Part shown: positions 55,028 to 64,000 of the stretch, piece after piece
How the letters are laid out: every line of letters starts with the position of its first letter
Position numbering within the stretch: position 1 is the first letter of the stretch
Assembly: GCA_022559845.1 (NCBI GenBank)
Contig: CM040117.1
Location: forward strand, 17,198,856 to 17,262,855
Origin: Amorphophallus konjac
Taxonomy: Eukaryota > Streptophyta > Magnoliopsida > Alismatales > Araceae
Direction of reading: 5' to 3'
DNA: 64,000 nt
Translations under genes and position numbers: made by a program
Notes under the pieces: generated by a model
What the model was told of the DNA's origin: nothing
Seen by the model: the letters and a program-made list of their open reading frames with translations, nothing else
Databases searched by the model: none

Positions 55028-56609
55028 TGTAAGGTTTCGCACAGCACCTACGGGCGACGCAGCGGATAACAAAAATTTTATTTGCCCGATCCCGGTGTTA
55101 TGGAAAGCTTAATCTGTGCTCTAATCGGTGTTTCTAATACCCTAATTATGGGTTGCGTGTTTCACCTTGCGTGGAACGACGCTGTCCGCTAAGCCCGATG
55201 CAGAAAAACCGAACCACACAGCTGTACGGCCTCTAGAGATGATCCACATGGATCCTTGCGCAGCGACGGTACCTCCCCGGCACGACCTTCCCCAGCTCAA
55301 TCACCTTCAGGAGAGAGAGAGAGCAAGAGGGAGAAAGGGGGAGGTTAATCCTCTCCCTTAAGCTTAATGCTTGTTAGCTTAAGGGAAGGAAGGAAGCAAG
55401 AGTTCGAATGAACTCACGTATGTGGCTATATATAGAGTTTAGGTTTATTAGAAAAGGGTTCTAAAGGACCAAAACTGTATATATGTCCTTTATCATATTA
55501 TACATATGTATTAGACTCCGTTTACACTCCTTTCCAAAAGGAATTAAATGGAAATAATACATACACTTGTATAATAATTATCCGTCACCCAAGAATCCAT
55601 TGTGTGTGATCCTCTAGGCCCATAGTCACTCTAGTTTAAGGTCCATTAACTTCTAATTCCCAATTAGAAGTAAATTAAACGTATTCTTCGCTTCTACTAG
55701 AGCCGAACAATAGTTTAATTTATTCTGAACCTTTGATCACGTTGGGTCAAGCAAATCCGCGTGATCCTAGATGACCCCGGGTTTAAACCAACCTGTCTGG
55801 TACCTGTAAGTCCACAGTTACCGCATCGATATAATCCCTCGCTCCTTCTATGAGTCTGGTACGATCGAGGGTACGGTTTCTGTCAAACCCCATGATCGTG
55901 CCATTTGACTATGACCTCCTTAAAGTGTATGACGTCCGTTCTAAAGGAACTCACACGACCCTGGCCAGGGATTTAACAGAGCATCAATGTCATGACCCAT
56001 TAACTGTCTGATATATACCCGACAGTGAGCGATCTCCTCTTGACCATTGATGATCTTCACACGTATCCTGGAGTGGTTAATGACTCGGCAACTCATGACT
56101 TATGGTTAAAGTCACTTAGCTAAGTAATTAAACCATTCCAGTCCTAGTGTAAGATCCGATCAATGTCTCAGGTCAAAGGACCAACGATGCTACTGAGACC
56201 GTTGGATCTTCAGTTGACATTAGGTATAATCAACCATCTGAAGATCCAATAGCGGATCAGTTCAGTGTACATCCTCCAAGGACATACACCTACACATATG
56301 TGTTGGTGTCCCGCACCAATGACCATGAGACTGGTCACTGACACATCATGTGTACTGGTTTAATAGGTAATCAAAGTCCCCGAATGATTACCCTCCAACC
56401 AGGAATAGTTTAAGGTATGTGTACATGTAAAGTCAATCTCATGTTCGAGATCCCATCTCGAGCTGACTTTACAACCACATATCCTAGGGATAATGTAAAG
56501 TAACACAATCGCATATTTACGCTCAAACACCACTTTGTTAATGAACAAGATCGTACAACTATTGGGTCTACCCGACCCGAAATTGGCCTGTAGCACACCA
56601 ACACTAACA
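55028..56609 (-). repeat. Copia-2 3' LTR (left copy, complete, 1582 bp)
   Basis: TGTAAGG...CACTAACA. It contains a minus-strand CTATATATAG (about 55424-55433) as TATA candidate and an imperfect hairpin at 56202-56249 with perfect 12-nt arms (TTGGATCTTCAG/CTGAAGATCCAA). No gene is present. Confidence 0.95.
55424..55433 (-). promoter_or_regulatory. Candidate TATA box of Copia-2 LTR
   Basis: CTATATATAG on the minus strand about 1.18 kb from the LTR 5' end; the same motif is kept in the right LTR near 62997-63006. Confidence 0.6.
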
Positions 56610-56618
56610 ATCTCCCAC
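56610..56618 (-). other. Copia-2 polypurine tract
   Basis: The minus strand reads GTGGGAGAT directly upstream of the 3' LTR. Confidence 0.75.
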
Positions 56619-56623
56619 TTGAA

Positions 56624-56956
56624 CTACAGCCAATTGCCCACAACTTTGAGGCCCATCTTATCCCGATGACGCTCAAATACAGTCTGTGTCAAAGGCTTAG
56701 TCAGTGGATCTACTATGTTGTCTTCTGACGGTACACGCTCTACCGCCACATCTCCACGATCAACAATCTCCCGAATAAGGTGAAAGCGCCTGAGAATATG
56801 CTTTGACCTTTGGTGAGATCTCGGTTCCTTCGCCTGGGCGATGGCCCCATTATTATCACAAAATAATGGGATGGGAGCTGTTATCTCGGGAACTACGCCG
56901 AGTTCCAAGATGAATTTCTTCATCCAGATGGCTTCTCCAACTGACTGCCCCTCCAT
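56624..56956 (-). pseudogene. Copia-2 RNase H C-terminal fragment
   Basis: EAIWMKKFILELGVVPEI, FCDNNGAIAQAKEP, HQRSKHILRRFHLIREIV and IVDPLTKPL are the standard copia RNase H terminus. It is joined directly to the upstream part by a deletion: the block with the conserved EAEY catalytic motif is missing, and the phase differs from the RT frame. Confidence 0.9.
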
Positions 56957-57794
56957 TCAACATGAATACAAATTCAGACATGGATTTGCAGTTATCTGTA
57001 TCTGACTGGAAACTAGAATCTGTGTAAGCTCTAAGCTATAGGTCATCTCCTCCATAAAGCAGAAAAAGATCCTTAGCCCTTCGCAGGTACTTAAGGATGC
57101 CCTTTACTGCCTTCCAGTGCTCTTCGCCTGGATTTACCTGATATCTACTGACAATGCTTAAAGCATTGGCAACATCAGGCCGTGTACATAGCATTGCATA
57201 CATGATTGACCCTATCGCCGAAGCATAGGGTACCTTATTCACGTGTGTCACCTCCTCAGAAGTTTTAGGACTTATCCCCTTGGATAGGCCAATTCCATGT
57301 CTCATGGGAATGAGACCTCTCTTGGAATTTTCCATCCTGAACCTTTTGAGGATAGTGTCTATGTACATAGATTGGGATAATCCTAGCATCCTTTTAGATC
57401 TATCTCGATAGATCTTTATGCCCAGCACATAGGATGCTTCTCCCAAATCCTTCATGGAGAAGGTCTTGGACATCCAAGACTTGGTTGATGTCAACATCTC
57501 TACATCATTCTCAATGAGTAAGATGTCATCAACATAAAGGACCAAGAAGGTCACTGAGCTCCCACTGACCTTCTTGTAAACACAGGGTTCATCTTCATTC
57601 CGAATGAAGTTGAAAGATTTGACAGCCTCGTCAAATCTTAAGTTCCAGCTTCTAGATGCCTGCTTTAATCCATAAATGGACCTTTGAAGTTTGCATACCT
57701 TATTAGGATGTAGCTTGGAGGTGAATCCTTCAGGCTGTACCATGTACACCTCTTCTGACAGATTTCCATTAAGAAAAGCTGTCTTCACATCCAT
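56957..57794 (-). pseudogene. Copia-2 reverse transcriptase C-half and start of RNase H
   Basis: MDVKTAFLNGNLSEEVYM (first catalytic Asp), YGLKQASRSWNLRFDEAV, the active site LYVDDILLIEND and the SIMYAMLCTRPDVANAL block are clear. TAG at 57036-57038 interrupts the frame, and RNase H text (AYTDSSFQSDTDNCKSMSEF) continues in frame to about 56960, where the deletion occurs. Confidence 0.92.
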
Positions 57795-57797
57795 TTG

Positions 57798-58112
57798 TCA
57801 GATTTCATAATCCAGGTATGCAGCAATGGCAAGGAGGATTCTGATAGACTTAACCATGGCTACCGGCGAAAATGTCTCGTCATAGTCAATGCCTTGCCTT
57901 TGACGATATCCTTTCGCCACTAGTCTAGCCTTGTATGTGTCAATCTGTCCATCTGCACCGATTTTCCTTTTGAAAATCCATTTGCAGCCGATAGGGACCT
58001 TCCCTTCGGGTACATCAACTAAGTTCCAAACTTTATTGGTGTACATGGACTGGATCTCTGAATCCATTGCCTCTTGCCATTTCTCGGAGTCTACACTACG
58101 GATCGCCTCCTG
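57798..58112 (-). pseudogene. Copia-2 reverse transcriptase N-half
   Basis: [32 protein letters not shown] and GIDYDETFSPVAM are copia RT blocks. The frame is the same as gag-integrase and as the C-half. Only in-frame nonsense codons, TAA at 58113-58115 and TGA just before the MDVKTAFLNG block, split the polyprotein. Confidence 0.92.
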
Positions 58113-60458
58113 TTACGACTGAGGATCATCATCCTCATCGATACATACCTTAGAGGACCCCTCTGAGACATGTCCAACATATCTCTCAGGTTCTCTCGGT
58201 AGTCTACCAGATCTCCGTAGTGTCAGTGTTTCACCTTGAATAGGATCAACCGATACAGTCTCATCTAATGAGTTTGTGTCTATGGGTTGTGGTTCTTGGA
58301 CCTCGTCCAGTTCTATCTGGCTCCCACTATTTTTCTGGAGTAGATATTCTCTTTCCAGAAATACAGCTCTCTTGGCCACTAAGACCCTTTGCTCAGAAGG
58401 GTGATAGAAATAATATCCAAACGTCTCCTTTGGATATCCCACAAACCTACACTTATCGGTTCTTGACTCAAGCTTATCACTCTCGTTCTTCTTTACGTGA
58501 GCAGGACACCCCCAAATTTTAATGTGATTAAAATTTGATTTCTTGCCCTTCCATATCTCATATGGAATAGAAGGAACTGATTTACTTGATATCCTATTCA
58601 ATAAATAAGCCGCAGTCTCTAACGCATAGTCCCAGAGAGACAAGGGTAGTCCTGACATAGACATCATGGATCGGACCATGTCTAACAAGGTCCTGTTTCT
58701 CCTCTCGGATATACCATTGTGCTGTGGTGTATACGGTGCAGTCCACTGAGAAACTATTCCATGGTCTTTAAGATAAGAAGTGAATTCATGGCTTAAGTAT
58801 TCACCTCCTCGATCCGATCGAAGAGCCTTAATACTTTTACCTGTCTGTTTCTCTACTTCATTCTTGTATTCCTTAAACTTCTCAAAAGCTTGTGACTTAT
58901 GTCTCATTAAATACACATAGCCATATCTAGAGAAGTCATCAATAAAAGAAATGAAATAGAGATAACCTCCTTTTGCTTCTATGGACATGGGTCCACACAC
59001 ATCCGAGTGTATGAGCTCGAGAAGGTCAACAGCCCTCTCTCCATGTCCACCAAAGGGAGCCTTAGTCATTTTCCCCATGAGATACGACTCACAGGTATCA
59101 AATGGCTTGTATTCGAATGAATTCAAATACCCATTTGAGTGTAATTGAGAGACTCTTTTCTCACCTACATGGCCAAGTCTGCAATGCCATAGATATGCAG
59201 AATTCACTTCATCAGCATTGGAAATTTGCATAACATTAGAACGTGTATCTAATACATAAAGACCATTGACTAATGAACCATTGGCTATAATCAAACCATT
59301 ATTCATTATAGAGCACCCAGTGCTATTAAAAGCCAATGTGTATCCAATGTTATACAAGCTAGAGATTGAAATAATGTTCTTAATAATATTAGGAACATAA
59401 TAACAGTCATTCAGCTCCAGAATGACTCCTGAAGGTAAACTGAGGCGTGCAGTCCCGACAGCTTTGGCAGCAACTAAAGCTCCATTGCCCATCCTCAGTT
59501 CAATCTCCTTTTTGTCCAATCGCCTTCTATTTGCCAGCACTTGCACAGAATTGCAGATATGAGATGCACATCCAGTATCCAATACCCATGATGTGGATTC
59601 CATATATGACAAATTAAGGTCTATGACAAAAATACCTTCATTTAGAATTGCCTTGCAATTCCTTTTCCAATGCCTAGTTTCTCCGCATCGAAAACATTTA
59701 TCTTCCTTTTCATTCTTCTTGCCCTTCCCTTTGTCAACTTTGGCGAGTTGCTTACCCGTGGCCTTTTTCTTTCCCTTCCCTTTGTTACTCGTGGTGGATA
59801 TTTGAGAGGCCTTCCTTTTCTTGTTGGCCCGGCCAATAACCATTACAGACGAAGATGGTTTATCTTTCTGCATGGTTCCTTCAGCACTCTTTAACATATT
59901 GAGCAGCTCTGGGAGAGTTGCTTCAATCCTGTTCATGTTAAAGTTCATGATGAAGGAAGAAAAGGAATCGGGCAATGACTGGAGTATAAGATCAATGCAT
60001 AGTTCAAGATCCAACTTGAACCCCAATGCATTGAGTCTTTCAATCCACTCCATCATGTTCAGTACATGGGCCTGCACTGATGAACCCTCAGACATCCGTG
60101 TCCTGAAAAGTCTTTTTGAGATGTCATACCTCTCAATTCTACCCTGCTCCCCGAAGAGATGGCGTAGATTGAGAAGTATACTTCTACAATCAGTCTTTTC
60201 AAATTGCCTCTGTAGCTCGGGAGCCATAGAGGCCAACATGTAACATTGGGCAAGGGATGAGTCCTCAGACCACTTGGCATAAGCCAATAACTCGCCCTCG
60301 TCGGCATCAGGAGCTGGCTCAGAATGAACTGTGTCCAACACGTACGCAATCTTTTCGGCGGTAAGGACTATGCGTAGATTACGCAGCCAATCCGAGTAGT
60401 TCGGTCCAGTTAATCTATTTGCATCCAAGATGCCGCGGAGGGGGTTGGACGACGACAT
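58113..60458 (-). pseudogene. Copia-2 gag-protease-integrase
   Basis: The ATG at 60456-60458 (MSSSNPLRG) begins Gag with NYSDWLRNLRIVLTAEKIAY and one CCHC knuckle (CFRCGETRHWKRNC). Protease follows (WVLDTGCASHIC), then the pre-integrase zinc module and the integrase core with HSDVCGP, RSDRGGEYLS and NGISERRNRT. The frame stays open for ~780 codons, so it is well kept. In the zinc module the second Cys is replaced by Tyr (CESYLMGKM; codon TAT, 59082-59084), which should impair zinc binding. The frame ends in an in-frame TAA, not a frameshift. Confidence 0.93.
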
Positions 60459-60640
60459 TGTAATCTGGATAAGAAATAAAAGATAACTTAGCATGTGTTC
60501 AAATTCTAACTTAGATGTGGTTTTCTATCTTAGTTAGTCCCACTATTTTTCGGTCGGACTATATAACCCTCAGTATATAGAACGGGAGATCAGCGAGATC
60601 TACCTAGTGGGTCGGAATCCCAACGAGACTGATGTACGAC

Positions 60641-60928
60641 CTTGTGGAAAGCACAACAAGCCATACACCATCTCAAGGGCAGTCAACAAGCACTTGCATC
60701 TAATGCAATATCTGATATTCGGCCCCCGAGAAATCATCCGCTTGTGGAAAGCACAACAAAGGATATTCTCAGTTAGATCTAACCATCATTACTACATAGC
60801 AATGAGTTCATGACCCGACCCTTGTGGAAAGCACAACAAGGCCGAGTTCAATTCCTCACCCCATTGAGGCCGAGCCTTGGAGTTTAATCCCGCCCCCAAA
60901 CTCATGGACCTTGTGGAAAGCACAACAA
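60641..60928. repeat. Four dispersed copies of CTTGTGGAAAGCACAACAA
   Basis: Exact 19-nt copies at 60641-60659, 60741-60759, 60821-60839 and 60910-60928, at 80-100 bp intervals and in the same orientation. Flanking bases differ, so this is not a simple tandem repeat. Confidence 0.95.
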
Positions 60929-61629
60929 ATTCATGAAATGAAGACGTTCATTCACTCCATAATGATGGAGGGCCACGACGACTCTTAGAGCCACTCTTAC
61001 CAGATCTAAAATTTAATCGTGAGGGAATTTAATTTTATCTTGATCTCACCCTAGGTGGTAATATAAATATATCCAATATATTTACCGTACCTAGTAGTTT
61101 GCACAAAATAAATGCATCCAATGCAAAATAAACGCAAGTGATCATGGACTTTAACCCTAATGTAACTAAGACATCCGGCCCGTCTCCGAAGCAGCTGGAT
61201 CATCCTCATCGGGTGTGCTCCGCGCTTTCAAACTCCGACGCCGCATCAATTACAACTTTTACACGGCACGCAGGCCGGAAAAATTAAATTATATGTGACT
61301 CAAATTCCAGCAGCCCTCAGGGCGAGTACAACAATTGAGGAAGATAGAAGTACATTGGAATTTTAACAGAGAGAGAAAGGAGGTTCGCAGACCCCAATTA
61401 ATTACATTAATCCAAGTCCATGATCACTTGCCAACCCATTCAAATAAAATCAATCAAGGTTTATTTTCTGAAAATAATCCTTACTTTGAATTTAAAAATG
61501 GGATGTGCAAACAAAAACATGCTAGCTTTGTTTAATTTTAAAAATCAAAGCATGATTAACTAAGATTAAACATACAAGCAGGCCAATACAAGGTAAATAA
61601 AGTAACGCACGTAAAGAACCATCATTTTC

Positions 61630-62060
61630 TATAGGGGCATCTAATTGAGATAATTAATTAAATTTAAATTTAAATTTAATTATCCAATAATCAAATTTAA
61701 ATTCAAAATTTAAACATGCCAATAATTTAAATTTAAATTCAAACTAATTATCCAATAATTTTTGTTTGAAAATAAATTTAAAATAATGCAATTATCCTCA
61801 ATTAGTAATTTTTTAAAATTCAAAATTTGAATTTAACAATTATCTAATAATTAAAATTCAAATAATTAAATTTTCCACATTTAACTTCAACAAAATTCAA
61901 AATTTGAATTTTCTAATTATCTAATAATTAAAAATTCAAAAATTAAAATTTACTGAAGTAACTTCAATTATTACCATTTTATCCCAAGGTAAATAGTAAT
62001 TATCTCACCTCGGTAAATTCAACACGGTTAAATAAAAATTAACTTTTGACATTTACCATC
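61630..62060. repeat. AT-rich block of AATTTAAATTC-type repeats
   Basis: Low-complexity runs of AAATTCAAATTT and TTAATTATCCAATAA variants inside the Copia-2 leader. Confidence 0.85.
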
Positions 62061-62208
62061 GAGATAACACTATTAACCTACTCCATAAAATTCAATTTAA
62101 TTTTCTGTGCATTTCCATATATATATACCATATATATATATATTAATGTCTTCGCACAATAAATTAAAAACAAGTAAAGCAAATTTTTTTTAATTAAAAA
62201 AAAAACTG

Positions 62209-62440
62209 TCGGCAGGCGCTGGGCGCGCCGCCCACGCGCGACACGTGGGCGGACGTGCCCGCACGCGGGCGCCCGCGTGGCGGGCGCGATCCGCCACGCG
62301 GCGCGCCCGCCGCGCCCCCCGCGGGTCAGCGCCCGCGGGCGCTGACCCCGGGTGCCGCGTGCGCCGGCCACGCGGCGCACGCGGCGGGGGCACCGCGCCC
62401 TGGGCGCAACGTGCCCAGGGCGCAGTGCGCCCAACTCGGG
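62209..62440. other. GC-rich island (~85 percent G+C by eye) flanked by A/T homopolymers
   Basis: CGCGCCGCCCACGCGCG-like sequence rich in CpG lies between TTTTTTTTAATTAAAAAAAAA (about 62185-62205) and long A/T runs (about 62445-62477). Open frames of Arg/Ala/Gly in several phases are compositional. Confidence 0.85.
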
Positions 62441-62586
62441 CCAGCAAAAAAAAAATTTTTTTTTTTTAAAAAAAAATTTGCTGCTTGAATGCCCAGCATC
62501 CCATTCTACAAATTATAATTGAAGATTTTATTGCCCCTAAAACAAGGTTCTAAACGACGCTAAAACACCGACCAGAGCGCGAACCT

Positions 62587-62599
62587 GGCTCTGATACCA
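62587..62599 (-). promoter_or_regulatory. Copia-2 primer-binding site (initiator Met tRNA)
   Basis: The minus strand reads TGGTATCAGAGCC one base inside the right LTR. Confidence 0.93.
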
Positions 62600-62600
62600 C

Positions 62601-64000
62601 TGTAAGGTTTCGCACAGCACCTACGGGCGACGCAGCGGATAACAAAATTTCATTTGCCCGATCCCGGTGTTATGGAAAGCTTAATCTGTGCTCTAATCGG
62701 TGTTTCTAATACCCTAATTACGGGTTGCGTGTTTCACCTTGCGCGGAACGACGCTGTCCGCTAAGCCCGATGCAGAAAAACCGAACCGCACAGCTGTACG
62801 GCCTCTAGAGATGATCCACACGGATCCTTGCGCAGCGACGGTACCTCCCCGGCACGACCTTCCCCAGCTCAATCACCTTCAGGAGAGAGAGAGAGCAAGA
62901 GGGAGAAAGGGGGAGGTTAATCCTCTCCCTTAAGCTTAATGCTTGTTAGCTTAAGGGAAGGAAGGAAGCAAGAGTTCGAATGAACTAACGTATGTGGCTA
63001 TATATAGAGTTTAGGTTTATTAGAAAAGGGTTCTAAAAGACCAAAACTGTATATATGTCCTTTATCATATTATACATATGTATTAGACTCCGTTTACACT
63101 CCTTTCCAAAAGGAATTAAATGGAAATAATACATACACTTGTATAATAATTATCCGTCACCCAAGAATCCATTGTGTGTGATCCTCTAGGCCCATAGTCA
63201 CTCTAGTTTAAGGTCCATTAACTTCTAATTCCCAATTAGAAGTAAATTAAACGTATTCTTCGCTTTTACTAGAGCCGAACAATAGTTTAATTTATTCCGA
63301 ACCTTTGATCACGTTGGGTCAAGTAAATCCGCGTGATCCTAGATGACCCCGGGTTTAAACCAACCTGTCTGGTACCTGTAAGTCCACAGTTACCGCATCG
63401 ATATAATCCCTCGCTCCTTCTATGAGTCTGGTACGATCGAGGGTACGGTTTCTGTCAAACCCCATGATCGTGCCATTTGACTATGACCTCCTTAAAGTGT
63501 ATGACGTCCGTTCTAAACGAACTCACACGACCCTGACCAGGGATTTAACGGAGCGTCAATGTCATGACCCATTAACTGTCTGATATATACCCGACAGTGA
63601 GCGATCCCCTCTTGACCATTGATGGTCTTCACACGTATCCTGGAGTGGTTAATGACTCGGCAACTCATGACTTATGGTTAAAGTCACTTAGCTAAGTAAT
63701 TAAACCATTCCAGTCCTCGTGTAAGATCCGATCAATGTCTCAGGTCAAAGGACCAACGATGCTACTGAGACCGTTGGATCTTCAGTTGACATTAGGTATA
63801 ATCAACCATCTGAAGATCCAATAGCGGATCAGTTCAGTGTACATCCTCCAAGGACATACACCTACACATATGTGTTGGTGCCCGGCACCAATGACCATGA
63901 GACTGGTCACTGACACATCATGTGTACTGATTTAATAGGTAATCAAAGTCCCCGAGTGATTACCCTCCAACCAGGAACAGTTTAAGGTATGTGTACATGT
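62601..64000 (-). repeat. Copia-2 5' LTR (right copy, truncated by window)
   Basis: Aligns with 55028 to about 56428; the last ~180 bp are outside the window. Confidence 0.95.

Larger units (their letters stand above)
60459..62586 (-). other. Copia-2 leader (2.1 kb) between primer site and gag
   Basis: This is unusually long for a copia leader. It contains four copies of a 19-nt repeat (60641-60928), an AT-rich block (about 61630-62060) and a GC-rich block (about 62209-62440) bordered by A/T homopolymers. I see no conserved ORF. Confidence 0.75.
55028..64000 (-). mobile_element. Copia-2, Tork/TAR-like Ty1/copia retrotransposon (right end outside window)
   Basis: The LTRs start TGTAAGG at 55028 and 62601. 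The interior holds minus-strand gag-protease-integrase (58113-60458), RT (57036-58067) and an RNase H tail (56624-56956), with PBS and PPT in place. The two LTRs differ at about 20-25 of 1400 positions by eye, fewer than Copia-1, so it is probably the youngest insertion here. It inserted 46 bp upstream of the gag ATG of Tat-B. Confidence 0.93.

Noticed and set aside
62078..62488. Arg/Ala/Gly-rich open frames in the GC island
   Set aside because: Open in four phases because AT-rich stop codons cannot form in such sequence; not genes.

Overview
The window reads as intergenic DNA of a flowering plant with a large, repeat-rich genome. Essentially every base belongs to an LTR retrotransposon, and the elements are nested inside one another. 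I see no unique host gene, no tRNA or rRNA gene, no bacterial-type features and no CRISPR array. The plant assignment rests on plant-type Ty1/copia (SIRE/Maximus-like and Tork/TAR-like) and Ty3/gypsy (Tekay/Del chromovirus and Tat-lineage) proteins, initiator-Met tRNA primer sites, and antisense genes of the plant mobile domain family. The species cannot be named from sequence alone.

Layout, left to right. (1) 1-11198: a minus-strand SIRE/Maximus-like copia element (Copia-1) with broken gag-pol and an extra envelope-position ORF; its left LTR is cut by the window edge. It sits inside (2) 11199-11858, the remnant of a Tat-type LTR, which itself interrupts (3) 11859-~13790, the gag, leader and LTR of an old Tekay copy (Tekay-2). 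(4) ~13790-27747: a plus-strand, heavily mutated Tat-lineage gypsy element (Tat-A) with 5' LTR, gag, protease, RT, two RNase H domains, integrase and a structured 3' UTR. (5) 27748-36756: a minus-strand Tekay element (Tekay-1) with 4.25 kb LTRs and only gag inside. Its right LTR carries (6) a 2067-bp solo LTR with a TATAG target duplication (34226-36292) and is cut at 36757 by (7) 36757-55027: a minus-strand Tat-lineage element (Tat-B) with gag-pol and two plus-strand (antisense) genes. (8) 55028-64000: a minus-strand Tork/TAR-like copia element (Copia-2) inserted in the leader of Tat-B; its right LTR runs off the window.

How the parts work together: each autonomous element once encoded Gag (particle), protease, reverse transcriptase, RNase H and integrase for its own copying. 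All carry frameshifts, nonsense codons or lost catalytic residues, so none looks autonomous now. Tekay-1 keeps a nearly open gag and would depend on polymerase supplied in trans.

The most unusual material is non-canonical. Tat-B carries an intron-bearing antisense gene of the plant mobile domain family: seven exons, six GT-AG introns, all phase 0, one nonsense codon. At least 32 copies of a 24-nt dyad (TRACG...CGTYA), mostly in pairs 32 bp apart, are strewn over the Tat-B LTR and the DNA around its antisense genes, and a comparable paired design occurs in the unrelated Tekay-1 LTR. The Copia-1 LTR holds a 72-bp tandem array of GGGTCGACCC palindromes paired 21-22 bp apart. The Tat-A LTR holds long hairpins, and the Tat-A 3' UTR holds three hairpins each capped by a different GNRA tetraloop. 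Dyad-symmetric modules are thus a recurring theme in several unrelated elements here.
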